From: Hyphomicrobiales bacterium
GTDB lineage: Bacteria; Pseudomonadota; Alphaproteobacteria; Rhizobiales; Rhizobiaceae
Assembly (NCBI GenBank): GCA_021775495.1
Contig: JAJFHT010000005.1
Coordinates: 1-44,538 of the forward strand
Direction of reading: 5' to 3'
Length of the DNA stretch: 44,538 bases
In this document: piece by piece, positions 18,492 to 27,442 of the stretch
How positions within the stretch are numbered: position 1 is the first letter of the stretch
Layout of the letters: every line of letters begins with the position of its first letter
Translations under genes and position numbers: made by a program
Notes under the pieces: model-generated
Seen by the model: the letters and a program-made list of their open reading frames with translations, nothing else
What the model was told of the DNA's origin: nothing
Databases searched by the model: none

Positions 18492-19457
18492 ATGTTGAAC
18501 CAACTCAGTGCTCTTTCGCTTGGAGTCGGCCTGCTGGCCGGCGCGGCTTCTGCGGCCTTGTCCGCCAGTGCGATGGCGGGAGGCAGCCTTGCAATTACGC
18601 TGTACTTCATATCACCACTGCCGATTATCGCCGCAGGCCTTGGATGGGGAACCGCAGCGGCGATCACTGCGGCAATGGTTTCCATTGCCGCCGCCGGTCT
18701 TGCTTCCGGCCCGTTCTCGGCACTTGTCGTTGCGCTGACCAATTCCGTTCCAGCTGTCGTGGCCGCGCATCTGGCCGGCCTGGCGCGACCTGCCGATGAA
18801 ATGGGCGGCCGGTCAGACCAGATTATCTGGTATCCGCTTGCTGACATCCTGTTCAGGCTCGCACTGATGATTGCGGCAGCCTTCATCATCTTGGGTATTG
18901 CGGCAGGTTACGGCCCGCATTTCGGAGCCGAGATTGCAGCCGAAATGACCCGAGCGCTGCAATCCGCCGACCCTGAATTCGCGCCGGGCCCGGATTTCGA
19001 GACCCGGCTGGCAGGGTTTTTGACGAGACTTCTCCCGGCTGCTCAACCCGCGCTGTCGCTGATCATCTTTTGCGGAAACCTTTACCTCGCCCTGGGCCTG
19101 GTTCGCATTTCCGGGCGATCGTTGCGACCGCACGATGACTGGCCGACAGCACTCAGAATGCCGAAGCTCGCACTGGCCGTAATTGCCGTGGGCCTTATCG
19201 TTTCCTTTGTGCCAGGCAACATCAGCCATATCGGCACGGTCATCGCCGGGGCCATGGCCGGCGGTTTCCTGCTGGCCGGCCTGGCCCAGTTTCATTTTCG
19301 CACTCGAGGCCGCGCCTGGCGCTCGGTGATGTTGTGGCTGGCCTATCTCGCACTCGGGCTTTTTGCCTTCATGGTTTTCTTTTTTGTCATTGCCGGAATG
19401 TTCGACACGTCAAAATCGGCGCCCGTATCCGGCAACCCCAACCCACCCAACACTTGA
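18492..19457 (+). CDS. DUF2232 family multi-pass membrane protein
   Basis: A 321-residue very hydrophobic protein with about eight predicted membrane segments rich in Ala, Gly and Leu, and a polar tail ending SGNPNPPNT. It lies between rpsR and rplI, the usual place of the DUF2232 family in Hyphomicrobiales. The function is not known to me; the N-terminal half resembles small integral transporter or S-component-like proteins only in hydropathy. No catalytic motif is seen. Start ATG at 18492. Confidence 0.78.
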   Translation: MLNQLSALSLGVGLLAGAASAALSASAMAGGSLAITLYFISPLPIIAAGLGWGTAAAITAAMVSIAAAGLASGPFSALVVALTNSVPAVVAAHLAGLARPADEMGGRSDQIIWYPLADILFRLALMIAAAFIILGIAAGYGPHFGAEIAAEMTRALQSADPEFAPGPDFETRLAGFLTRLLPAAQPALSLIIFCGNLYLALGLVRISGRSLRPHDDWPTALRMPKLALAVIAVGLIVSFVPGNISHIGTVIAGAMAGGFLLAGLAQFHFRTRGRAWRSVMLWLAYLALGLFAFMVFFFVIAGMFDTSKSAPVSGNPNPPNT

Positions 19458-19484
19458 ACAGACTGATTATGAAAGGATATCGCA

Positions 19485-20141
19485 ATGGAAATCATTCTTC
19501 TTGAACGCATCGCACGGCTTGGCCAGATGGGAGATACCGTCAAGGTCAAGGACGGATATGCCCGCAACTTTCTTCTGCCGGCAGGCAAGGCGTTGCGCGC
19601 AAATTCCACCAATCGCACGCGGTACGAATCCGAGCGCGTTCAGCTCGAGGCCCGTGATCTGGAGCGCAAGTCAGATGCCGAGCAGGTCGCGGCAAAACTG
19701 GAGGGCAAAACCTTCGTCGCCATCCGTTCGGCCGGCGAAACCGGACAGCTCTACGGTTCGGTTTCGACCCGCGATATCGGCGAGATCCTGGGCGAAGAAG
19801 GTTTCACCATCAACCGCAATCAGGTCGAGTTGAACCAGCCGATCAAGAATATCGGCATCACCACGGTCACGATTTCACTGCACGGCGACGTCCACATCAG
19901 CATCAAGCTGAATGTTGCCCGAAACCAGGATGAAGCTGATCGCCAGGCCACCGGTGAAGATTTGACCTCCGCCGACGCAATTTACGGCGTGGATGAGGAT
20001 GAAGCGCCTGCAGAAGAAGATATTTTCGAGGAAGGCGCGGCACCGGAAGAGGTCGCCGAGGATGAGGGCGAACTGCCGGCGGAAGAAGCCCCGGCTTCCG
20101 AGCCGGAAGCCGCAGAGGAAGATCAGCCCGCCAAGGCCTGA
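19485..20141 (+). CDS. rplI: 50S ribosomal protein L9
   Basis: A 218-residue large-subunit protein. The N-domain has [17 protein letters not shown] and the family signature [16 protein letters not shown] (18-33), followed by the connecting helix and the C-domain (about 80-148). Standard L9 ends near 150; here about 70 more residues form a Glu/Ala/Pro-rich acidic tail. AAAGGA lies before the ATG. It ends in a strong intrinsic terminator, so DUF2232-rplI closes the ribosomal part of the cluster. Confidence 0.96.
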   Translation: MEIILLERIARLGQMGDTVKVKDGYARNFLLPAGKALRANSTNRTRYESERVQLEARDLERKSDAEQVAAKLEGKTFVAIRSAGETGQLYGSVSTRDIGEILGEEGFTINRNQVELNQPIKNIGITTVTISLHGDVHISIKLNVARNQDEADRQATGEDLTSADAIYGVDEDEAPAEEDIFEEGAAPEEVAEDEGELPAEEAPASEPEAAEEDQPAKA

Positions 20142-20170
20142 TCGGTTTCGATTTTCGGACACACTTCGAC

Positions 20171-20200
20171 AAGCCCGGGCAACCAGCCCGGGCTTTTTTT
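20171..20200 (+). terminator. Intrinsic terminator after rplI
   Basis: AAGCCCGGGC (20171-20180) and GCCCGGGCTT (20186-20195) form a perfect 10-bp stem with an AACCA loop, followed by a run of seven T ending at 20200. This is the clearest rho-independent terminator in the window. Confidence 0.9.
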
Positions 20201-20223
20201 ATTCAACAAATTCACAACCGGAG

Positions 20224-20279
20224 CTTTGAACAAAGTAGAATCACCAAGGCAGGTGATTCGCTGTCAAGCGCGATTCTAC
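20224..20279 (+). promoter_or_regulatory. Possible alternative-folding leader before dnaB
   Basis: GAATCACC (20238-20245) can pair with GGTGATTC (20252-20259). Alternatively GTAGAATC (20235-20242), which overlaps the same bases, can pair with GATTCTAC (20272-20279) and enclose a small CGCT/AGCG hairpin (20259-20270). The two folds exclude each other. It lies between the rplI terminator and dnaB; no promoter was identified, so whether it is transcribed with dnaB is unknown. Confidence 0.35.
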
Positions 20280-20442
20280 CGGGGTAAAATGGGTTGTGGA
20301 AACCGTGGATCACGGGCAAAGCCGATTAGCGCCGTTCAGCGCAGCCAGGAATCACCATACAACGCGACAGCGCGACAATCCGAACAATGTTTCGGTTGTT
20401 CGGTCTGCAACTTCGAATTTTGTTGAACAACACGGACACCAA

Positions 20443-21933
20443 ATGGCAGAGGCAGTTCAAAGGCTCCCGGAACCCGATACGTCGCTCTATCGGGAAGCAC
20501 CGAACAATATCGAAGCCGAGCAGGCCCTGCTGGGCGCGGTCCTTGTCAACAATGACGCCTTCTACAGGGTCTCTGATTTCCTCAAGCCGCTGCATTTTTT
20601 CGAACCGTTGCATCGCAAGATCTTCGAGTTGTCCGGAGAACTGATCCGGATGGGCAAGACAGCCAATCCGGTCACGCTGAAAACATTTCTTCCGGGCGAT
20701 GACAAAGTCGGCGAGATGACGGTCACGCAATATCTGGCGCGACTTGCGGCGGAGGCGGTCAATGTCATCAACGCGCAGGATTACGGTCGGGCCATCTACG
20801 ATCTGGCAACCCGTCGTGCTCTAATCACCATTGGCGAGGACGTCGTCAATATCGCCTTTGACGCTCCGGTGGACATGCCGCCGAGCAACCAGATCGAGGA
20901 TGCCGAGAGGCGGCTTTTCGAACTCGCCGAAACAGGGCGTTACGACGGCGGGTTCGAAGCCTTCACCGATGCCGTCAAAACTGCGGTCGATATGGCCAAT
21001 GCCGCCTATATGCGCGACGGCCATCTGTCCGGCGTGTCGACCGGTTTGCGCGATCTGGATGGCCGAATGGGCGGTTTGCAGCCATCGGATCTGATCATCA
21101 TCGCCGGGCGCCCCGGCATGGGCAAGACCTCGCTTGCCACAAATATCGCTTTCAACATCGCCCACGCCTACAAGCCGGCGCAACAGGCCGACGGATCGTT
21201 CAAGGCGGCTGACGGCGGTGTTGTCGGCTTCTATTCGCTCGAAATGTCGTCGGAACAGTTGGCGACCCGTATCATCTCAGAGCAAACCGAAATCCCCTCC
21301 TCCAAGATTCGCCGCGGTGAAATCACCGAAACGGATTTTGAAAAACTGGTCGGCTGCTCGCAGATGATGCAGAAGACGCCACTTTATATCGACCAGACCG
21401 GCGGTATCTCCATCGCCCAGCTTGCCGCGCGGGCACGCCGGCTGAAACGGCAAAGGGGCCTTGATGTCATCGTCGTCGACTATATCCAGTTGATGACCGG
21501 CACCGGAAACCGTGCGTCTGAAAACCGCGTCCAGGAGATCACCCAGATCACCACCGGATTGAAGGCCCTGGGCAAGGAACTGAATGTTCCGATCGTCGCC
21601 CTGTCCCAGCTTTCGCGTCAGGTCGAAAACCGGGATGACAAACGTCCACAATTGTCCGACCTTCGTGAGTCGGGCTCGATCGAGCAGGATGCCGATGTTG
21701 TGCTGTTTGTGTATCGCGAGGAATATTACGTAAAGAACCGCGAGCCCAAGCCCGGCTCTGAAGAGTATTTCAAGTGGGAAAACGACATGAAAGAGCTGGA
21801 GGGCAAAGCGGAGGTTATCATCGCGAAACAGAGGCACGGCCCGACAGGAACGGTCAAGCTTGGGTTCCAGGCCGAGTTCACCCGGTTCTTCGACATGGTT
21901 CAGGAGAGCCATCTACCGGAGCGGTTTGAATAA
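20443..21933 (+). CDS. dnaB: Replicative DNA helicase
   Basis: Hexameric 5'-3' helicase that opens the replication fork. The protein has 496 residues from MAEAVQRLPEPD: an N-terminal collar domain starting NNIEAEQALLGAV, a linker, and a RecA-like ATPase domain with Walker A GRPGMGKTS (about 222-230) and Walker B VIVVDYIQLM (about 344-353). No intein is present. The frame stays open to 20296, but the segment before 20443 has no DnaB similarity. The ribosome site is weak. alr starts within a few bases of the stop. Confidence 0.95.
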   Translation: MAEAVQRLPEPDTSLYREAPNNIEAEQALLGAVLVNNDAFYRVSDFLKPLHFFEPLHRKIFELSGELIRMGKTANPVTLKTFLPGDDKVGEMTVTQYLARLAAEAVNVINAQDYGRAIYDLATRRALITIGEDVVNIAFDAPVDMPPSNQIEDAERRLFELAETGRYDGGFEAFTDAVKTAVDMANAAYMRDGHLSGVSTGLRDLDGRMGGLQPSDLIIIAGRPGMGKTSLATNIAFNIAHAYKPAQQADGSFKAADGGVVGFYSLEMSSEQLATRIISEQTEIPSSKIRRGEITETDFEKLVGCSQMMQKTPLYIDQTGGISIAQLAARARRLKRQRGLDVIVVDYIQLMTGTGNRASENRVQEITQITTGLKALGKELNVPIVALSQLSRQVENRDDKRPQLSDLRESGSIEQDADVVLFVYREEYYVKNREPKPGSEEYFKWENDMKELEGKAEVIIAKQRHGPTGTVKLGFQAEFTRFFDMVQESHLPERFE

Positions 21934-21934
21934 G

Positions 21935-23113
21935 GTGGGCTCCCCTTCCCGCAAGGTTGCAACCGATGGCGCCGACGCGCGTCTTGCTGGCGGGCGGCTG
22001 ACGATTGACCTCGATGCCCTGGTGGCGAACTGGACGGCGCTGGCGAAGCTCTCGGCGCCGGCAAAGACCGGAGCCGTGGTCAAGTCAGATGCCTATGGCT
22101 GCGGCCTTGCCCATGTTGTGCTGGCGCTCGCGGAAGCCGGCTGCGACCGGTTTTTCGTGGCCCTGCCAGAGGAAGGTGTAATGGCCCGCAAAGCCGCACC
22201 GGCAGCCGAAATTTTCGTTCTGAACGGAATTTTTCCCCAATCAGTGGCAACGGTTGCTGAAGCCCGGCTGATCCCCGTTCTGTCGTCGGTCGAGGAAATC
22301 ATCCTGTGGGCGGAGTATTGGCAGAAGCGCGGCGGACGGCGTCCCTGTGCGCTGCATGTCGACACCGGCATGAACCGTATGGGATTGAGCATCGAAGAAG
22401 CTCTCGCATTTGCCCGTGACCCGACACGGCGCGACACCATAACGCCGATCCTGGTGATGAGCCATCTGGCCTGCGCCGATGAGCCGGCCCATCCGCTGAA
22501 TCGGCAGCAGATCGACCGTTTCAGTTCTGTCGTAAGCGATTTTCCCGGTGTCGAAGCCAGCCTGGCCAATTCGGCAGGTGTGTTTTTCGGGCCGGAATGC
22601 CATTTTGACCTGACCCGGCCGGGAATCGCCCTTTATGGCGGTGAGGCTGTGGTGGGCGCTCCCAATCCGATGCGACCGGTGGTGACCTGCGAATCCCGTA
22701 TTCTGCAAATCCGCCGTGTCGCTGCCGGCGAGACCGTCAGTTATGGCGCAACACAGACGCTCGAACGCGATACATTGGTGGCGACCTGCTCCAGCGGATA
22801 CTCGGATGGATATCACCGCGCATTGTCCGGATCAGGTGTTGATCAGCGAAAGCTCGGCACACCGGCGGCGTTTGGATTTGTGGGCGGAAAACAGGTGCCG
22901 GTGCTCGGGCGTGTGACCATGGACCTGGTGATGTTCGATGTGACCGAACTTGTAGACGACGCGGTGCAACCGGGCGATCATATCCAGCTGTTTGGGCCGG
23001 ACATTGCGTTGGACGACGTCGCGCGGGCGGCAGGCACCATCGGCTACGAACTGCTGACCAGCCTCGGACAACGCTATCACAGACGCTATCTCCAGCCGGT
23101 CAGGACTGTCTGA
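21935..23113 (+). CDS. alr: Alanine racemase
   Basis: PLP enzyme making D-alanine for peptidoglycan. The PLP lysine is Lys 50 in VVKSDAYGCG; the second catalytic residue, Tyr, is in VSYGATQ near 270, and the C-terminal beta domain contains PVLGRVTMDLVMFDV. The start must be non-ATG: GTG at 21935, two bases after the dnaB stop (392 residues), or TTG at 21926, nearer to GGAG at 21918-21921. The open frame inside dnaB (from 21860) is not family sequence. The stop overlaps the radA ATG by one base (TGATG). Confidence 0.92.
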   Translation: MGSPSRKVATDGADARLAGGRLTIDLDALVANWTALAKLSAPAKTGAVVKSDAYGCGLAHVVLALAEAGCDRFFVALPEEGVMARKAAPAAEIFVLNGIFPQSVATVAEARLIPVLSSVEEIILWAEYWQKRGGRRPCALHVDTGMNRMGLSIEEALAFARDPTRRDTITPILVMSHLACADEPAHPLNRQQIDRFSSVVSDFPGVEASLANSAGVFFGPECHFDLTRPGIALYGGEAVVGAPNPMRPVVTCESRILQIRRVAAGETVSYGATQTLERDTLVATCSSGYSDGYHRALSGSGVDQRKLGTPAAFGFVGGKQVPVLGRVTMDLVMFDVTELVDDAVQPGDHIQLFGPDIALDDVARAAGTIGYELLTSLGQRYHRRYLQPVRTV

Positions 23114-24507
23114 TGGCGAAATCCCGTATCCGCTTCATTTGCCAGAACTGCGGAACCGTCCACAGCCGGTGGGCCGGGAAATGCGACGACTGCGGCGAAT
23201 GGAATACGCTGGTCGAGGAAGATTCCAGCGGAGGTATTGGTGGCGGCCCCGGCAAGACAAGCACCCGCAAGGGCCGCGCGGTTGCGCTGACGTCTCTTGT
23301 CGGGGATATCGAAGATGCACCGCGGATCATCTCCGGCATTGGCGAATTTGACCGCGTGACCGGCGGCGGCATTGTGCGCGGTTCGGCGCTGCTGGTCGGC
23401 GGCGATCCGGGAATTGGCAAATCGACGCTTCTGATGCAGGTGGCGGGAGCCCTGGCGAAATCCGGCAATCGAGTGGTTTACGTATCTGGTGAAGAAGCGG
23501 TCGCACAGGTACGGCTTCGCGCCCAACGGCTGAATATTGCTGACGCTCCGGTCGAACTGGCCGCGGAAACCAACATCGAGGACATTCTGGCGACAATCGC
23601 CGATGGCAACCGTCCGGATCTGGTGGTTCTCGATTCGATACAAACCCTGTGGACGGACAGCGCCGAGTCGGCTCCAGGCTCCGTCACACAGGTCCGGGCC
23701 GCTGCGCAAAAGCTGATCCGATACGCCAAATCGACGGGGGCAGCGATCGTACTCGTCGGACATGTGACGAAAGACGGCCAGATTGCCGGGCCCCGCGTGG
23801 TCGAGCACATGGTGGACAGTGTTCTGTATTTCGAGGGCGAAGGCGGACACCACTACAGGATTCTGCGCACAGTGAAGAACCGTTTCGGTCCGACCGACGA
23901 GATCGGGGTTTTTGACATGTCCGACTCCGGCCTCAGCGAAGTTGCCAATCCTTCTGAGTTGTTTCTGGGAGAGCGCAGTGCGCAGGCGCCCGGTGCAGCC
24001 GTTTTTGCCGGAATGGAAGGGACACGCCCGCTTCTCATCGAAATTCAGGCCCTGGTGGCGCCATCGCCACTCGGAACGCCGCGCCGCGCGGTTGTCGGCT
24101 GGGATTCCAGCCGCCTGTCGATGACGCTGGCTGTGCTCGAGGCGCATTGCGGAGTCCGGTTCGCAACCCACGATGTCTATCTTAATGTTGCCGGTGGTTA
24201 CCGGATAACCGAACCGGCGGCTGACCTTGCCGTCGCGGCAGCTCTGGTTTCCTCGCTTGCCGGGCTTGCTCTCCCGGCCGATTGCGTCTATTTCGGCGAA
24301 ATCAGCCTTTCGGGCGCCATCAGACCGGTCGCACATGCAACTGCACGGCTCAAGGAAGCGGAAAAATTGGGATTTCGGCAGGCAGTCATGCCAGCCAGGA
24401 CCGAAGATACCGCGTCGGAGATTGCTGCGGCAGCGTTCCAGCCGGATTCACTGGCGGAACTGGTGGTGCGCATCGCCGGATCGGGGACCGAAAAGCAAAA
24501 TGACTGA
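23113..24507 (+). CDS. radA: DNA repair protein RadA
   Basis: A 464-residue RecA-like ATPase that promotes branch migration in recombination. It has a C4 zinc finger (Cys 10, 13, 24, 27), Walker A GGDPGIGKST (96-105), Walker B LVVLDS, the RadA-specific KNRFG (255-259) and a Lon-protease-like C-terminal domain (about 300-455). Length and domain order match the family. It is coupled to alr by a one-base stop-start overlap. Confidence 0.97.
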   Translation: MAKSRIRFICQNCGTVHSRWAGKCDDCGEWNTLVEEDSSGGIGGGPGKTSTRKGRAVALTSLVGDIEDAPRIISGIGEFDRVTGGGIVRGSALLVGGDPGIGKSTLLMQVAGALAKSGNRVVYVSGEEAVAQVRLRAQRLNIADAPVELAAETNIEDILATIADGNRPDLVVLDSIQTLWTDSAESAPGSVTQVRAAAQKLIRYAKSTGAAIVLVGHVTKDGQIAGPRVVEHMVDSVLYFEGEGGHHYRILRTVKNRFGPTDEIGVFDMSDSGLSEVANPSELFLGERSAQAPGAAVFAGMEGTRPLLIEIQALVAPSPLGTPRRAVVGWDSSRLSMTLAVLEAHCGVRFATHDVYLNVAGGYRITEPAADLAVAAALVSSLAGLALPADCVYFGEISLSGAIRPVAHATARLKEAEKLGFRQAVMPARTEDTASEIAAAAFQPDSLAELVVRIAGSGTEKQND

Positions 24508-24511
24508 GGGA

Positions 24512-24530
24512 CAGCGATACAGTATCGCTG
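24512..24530. repeat. 19-bp palindrome between radA and cvpA
   Basis: CAGCGATAC and GTATCGCTG flank a single A, a perfect inverted repeat five bases after the radA stop. It could be an operator or a stem in the radA-cvpA message; no T-run follows. Confidence 0.4.
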
Positions 24531-24591
24531 GTCTGGTGGGGAATGGTCGCGGCGCCGCGCAAAAGACCGCAATTACGGAGTTTGACGAGAC

Positions 24592-25113
24592 ATGCCGATA
24601 ACGCTGTTTGATGGAATTCTCATCGCCTTCACGCTTGTTTCGGCAATGCTGGCAATGGTCCGGGGATTTTCCCGTGAGGTTCTGTCGGTTGCCTCATGGG
24701 CGGCGGCCGCCGCCGGGGCCTATCTGTTTTACAAGCAGGTCACTCCGTTCATTACGCCCTATGTCGACAGCGAGTTGATCGCAAATCTTGTTGCGGCTCT
24801 TGCGGTTTTCATCGTGACATTGATCATCGTCACACTGGTGACGATGAAGATTGCCGATTTCATTATAGATAGCCGGGTTGGAGCACTCGACCGGACACTT
24901 GGATTTGTCTATGGCGCGGCACGCGGTATTCTGGTTGTCGCGGTGGCTCTGCTGTTCTTCAACTGGCTGGTACCGGAAAACAAACCGGCGTGGATCGCGG
25001 AAGCCAAATCCAAACCGGCGCTTGATGGAATTGGACAGAGTTTGCAGAATCTTCTGCCGGAAAATCCGGAAGAATCGATTCTGAAACGGCTGAATCTGGG
25101 AAACTCGGAATAG
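24592..25113 (+). CDS. cvpA: CvpA family inner-membrane protein
   Basis: A 173-residue protein with four predicted membrane segments (about 4-22, 28-48, 60-85 and 103-125) and an amphipathic C-terminal tail. The glycine/arginine motif MVRGFSREV after helix one is typical. CvpA homologues were first linked to colicin V production and are associated with envelope stress tolerance. The gene stands immediately before purF, as in many proteobacteria. Confidence 0.9.
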   Translation: MPITLFDGILIAFTLVSAMLAMVRGFSREVLSVASWAAAAAGAYLFYKQVTPFITPYVDSELIANLVAALAVFIVTLIIVTLVTMKIADFIIDSRVGALDRTLGFVYGAARGILVVAVALLFFNWLVPENKPAWIAEAKSKPALDGIGQSLQNLLPENPEESILKRLNLGNSE

Positions 25114-25160
25114 ACTCTAGAGTCAGGCCCGCGGCGGTTCTGAGGCTTTTGAGAACCGTC
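25113..25160 (+). repeat. Palindrome and hairpin in the cvpA-purF spacer
   Basis: GACTCTAGAGTC (25113-25124) is a perfect 12-bp palindrome starting at the last base of the cvpA stop. GGCGGTTCT (25133-25141) pairs with AGAACCGTC (25152-25160), 9 pairs including one G-T. No T-run follows; possibly a weak terminator or a regulatory element of purF. Confidence 0.4.
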
Positions 25161-25233
25161 ATCGCAGTTTCGAAAGACAGACGACCCGGCGAATGGGGCA
25201 TTCGCGATACACAAAGCTGACAGGGCTGCCGCT

Positions 25234-26676
25234 ATGACGGAGAGCGATGACGTCTTTCACGACGAGTGCGGTGTGTTTGGCATATTCGGCCGACAGGACG
25301 CAGCCGCGATAGCCACCCTTGGTTTGCACGCACTACAGCACCGGGGACAAGAGGCTGCCGGCATCGTTTCATTCGACGGCAGCCAGTTTCGCGTCGAACG
25401 CCATGTCGGTCTCATCGGTGACAGGTTCACGAAACAATCGGTCATCGACCGGTTGCAGGGCACAAGAGCAATCGGGCACACCCGCTACGCCACGACCGGT
25501 GAATCCGGTCTGCGAAACGTACAGCCGCTGTTTGCCGAACTCGCCGACGGCGGCTTCGCCGTCGCCCACAACGGCAACATCACCAACGCCATGACCATCC
25601 AGCGTGCCTTGCAAAAACAAGGTGCGATCTTTTCGTCGACATCTGACACCGAAACCTTGCTGCATCTCGTGGCGATGAGCCGTGAGAAGGATTTCATCAC
25701 GCGGTTTACCGATGGCATCAGACAGTTGGAGGGCGCCTTCTCGCTTGTCGCGCTGTCATCGAAAAAGATGATCGGTTGCCGCGATGCGCTCGGCATTCGC
25801 CCGCTTGTGCTGGGTGATCTGGACGGGGCCTATCTGTTCGCTTCCGAAACCTGCGCACTCGATATCATCGGCGCGCGTTTCGTTCGTGACGTGAAACCAG
25901 GGGAAATGGTGATTGTTACGGAAAAAGGTGTGGAGAGCATCTTCCCATTCGAGCCGCAGCGCCCGCGTTTCTGCATCTTTGAATATGTCTATTTCGCCCG
26001 GCCGGATTCCACGCTCGAAGGCCGCAATGTCTATGACGCGCGCAAGAAAATCGGCTGTGAACTCGCGCGTGAGAGCCCTGTGGACGCCGACCTGGTCGTT
26101 CCGGTTCCCGATTCGGGAACACCGGCGGCGATCGGCTATGCGCAGGAAGCCGGTCTGCCTTTCGAGCTTGGCATCATCCGCAACCACTATGTCGGCAGGA
26201 CTTTCATCCAACCGACCGATTCAATCCGCCATATGGGGGTGAAACTCAAACACAATGCCAATCAGGGCATTCTCAACGGCAAGCGGGTTGTACTGGTGGA
26301 TGATTCCATCGTGCGCGGTACAACCTCCAAGAAGATCGTCCAGATGGTAAGGGAGGCTGGCGCCCGTGAGGTGCACATGCGTATTGCATCGCCACCGACC
26401 AGAGCGTCGTGTTTTTACGGAGTTGATACGCCGGAAACCGCAAAATTGCTGGCTTCACGGATGACGGTGGAAGAAATGGCCGACTTCATCCGTGTGGACA
26501 GCCTCGGTTTTCTGTCGATTGATGGTCTTTACCGGGCGGTGGGCTTTGAGAAGCGTGATGCGGACGCACCGCAATTCTGCGACGCCTGTTTCACGCGGGA
26601 TTACCCGACGATTCTGACCGATCAGAGTGGTGCGGATAATGTCCGACAACTGTCCCTGCTGGCAGGTGGCGGATGA
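25234..26676 (+). CDS. purF: Amidophosphoribosyltransferase
   Basis: First committed step of purine synthesis: makes phosphoribosylamine from PRPP and glutamine. The 480-residue protein has an N-terminal Ntn glutaminase domain; the nucleophile is Cys 12 in DECGVFGIF, exposed after removal of an 11-residue propeptide. HTRYATTG and HNGNITN are the substrate-binding motifs. The C-terminal phosphoribosyltransferase domain carries VLVDDSIVRGTT (about 351-362). The stop overlaps the following SDR start by 4 bases. Confidence 0.97.
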   Translation: MTESDDVFHDECGVFGIFGRQDAAAIATLGLHALQHRGQEAAGIVSFDGSQFRVERHVGLIGDRFTKQSVIDRLQGTRAIGHTRYATTGESGLRNVQPLFAELADGGFAVAHNGNITNAMTIQRALQKQGAIFSSTSDTETLLHLVAMSREKDFITRFTDGIRQLEGAFSLVALSSKKMIGCRDALGIRPLVLGDLDGAYLFASETCALDIIGARFVRDVKPGEMVIVTEKGVESIFPFEPQRPRFCIFEYVYFARPDSTLEGRNVYDARKKIGCELARESPVDADLVVPVPDSGTPAAIGYAQEAGLPFELGIIRNHYVGRTFIQPTDSIRHMGVKLKHNANQGILNGKRVVLVDDSIVRGTTSKKIVQMVREAGAREVHMRIASPPTRASCFYGVDTPETAKLLASRMTVEEMADFIRVDSLGFLSIDGLYRAVGFEKRDADAPQFCDACFTRDYPTILTDQSGADNVRQLSLLAGGG

Positions 26677-27425
26677 CGAACGGACAGGTCAGCGCTGCCG
26701 AGCCCCGCATCGCGCTGGTCACCGGCGCATCGCGTGGTATCGGCTATTTTGTGGCCCGGGAACTGGCGGCCGCCGGCTATCATATCATTGCCGCTGCACG
26801 AACTGTCGGCGGGCTTGAGGAACTGGACGACGAGATCAAGCTTGGCGGTGGCCAGACCACACTTGTGCCGCTGGACCTGAAAGATATGGCCGGCATCGAC
26901 CGGCTGGGTGCGGCAATCAACGAGCGTTTCGGCAAACTCGACGTACTCGTCGCAAATGCAGGATTACTTGGGACAATTTCGCCAATCGATCATATCGAAG
27001 CAAAGGTCTTCGAACAGGTCATGACGATAAACGTTACCGCCACCTGGCGCCTCATCCGGTCGGTCAATCCGCTGCTACAGCGTTCCGAAGCCGGACGGGC
27101 GATTGTTCTGTCCTCCAGCGCGGCGCACAAGTGCCGCCCGTTCTGGGGGCCTTACTCTGCTTCGAAAGCCGCCGTAGAGGCGCTTTCACGCACCTGGGCA
27201 GGGGAAGCACAGAAAACCAGCCTGCGGGTCAACAGCGTCAATCCCGGCCCGACACGGACCGCCATGCGCGCGCAGGCAATGCCGGGCGAAGATCCCGATA
27301 CGCTGCCGCATCCGCTGGACGTCGCCAGAGCGATCCTACCGCTGGCCCATCCGCAACTCACCGAGACCGGTTTGCTGTTCGATGTGCCGACAGGCCGATT
27401 TCAGGATTACCGTCTGCCTGAGTAA
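26673..27425 (+). CDS. Short-chain dehydrogenase/reductase family protein
   Basis: A 250-residue NAD(P)-dependent oxidoreductase with the cofactor loop TGASRGIG (17-24), VANAG (93-97), the active-site serines in LSSSAAH (147-153), Tyr 161 and Lys 165 in YSASK. It starts by ATGA overlap with purF, so it is co-translated. Its substrate cannot be read from the sequence; being coupled to purF does not by itself imply a purine role, as the pairing is common in this order. It converges with the metallophosphoesterase gene 17 bases away. Confidence 0.88.
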   Translation: MTNGQVSAAEPRIALVTGASRGIGYFVARELAAAGYHIIAAARTVGGLEELDDEIKLGGGQTTLVPLDLKDMAGIDRLGAAINERFGKLDVLVANAGLLGTISPIDHIEAKVFEQVMTINVTATWRLIRSVNPLLQRSEAGRAIVLSSSAAHKCRPFWGPYSASKAAVEALSRTWAGEAQKTSLRVNSVNPGPTRTAMRAQAMPGEDPDTLPHPLDVARAILPLAHPQLTETGLLFDVPTGRFQDYRLPE

Positions 27426-27442
27426 GGCGCGCACGCCAATCG

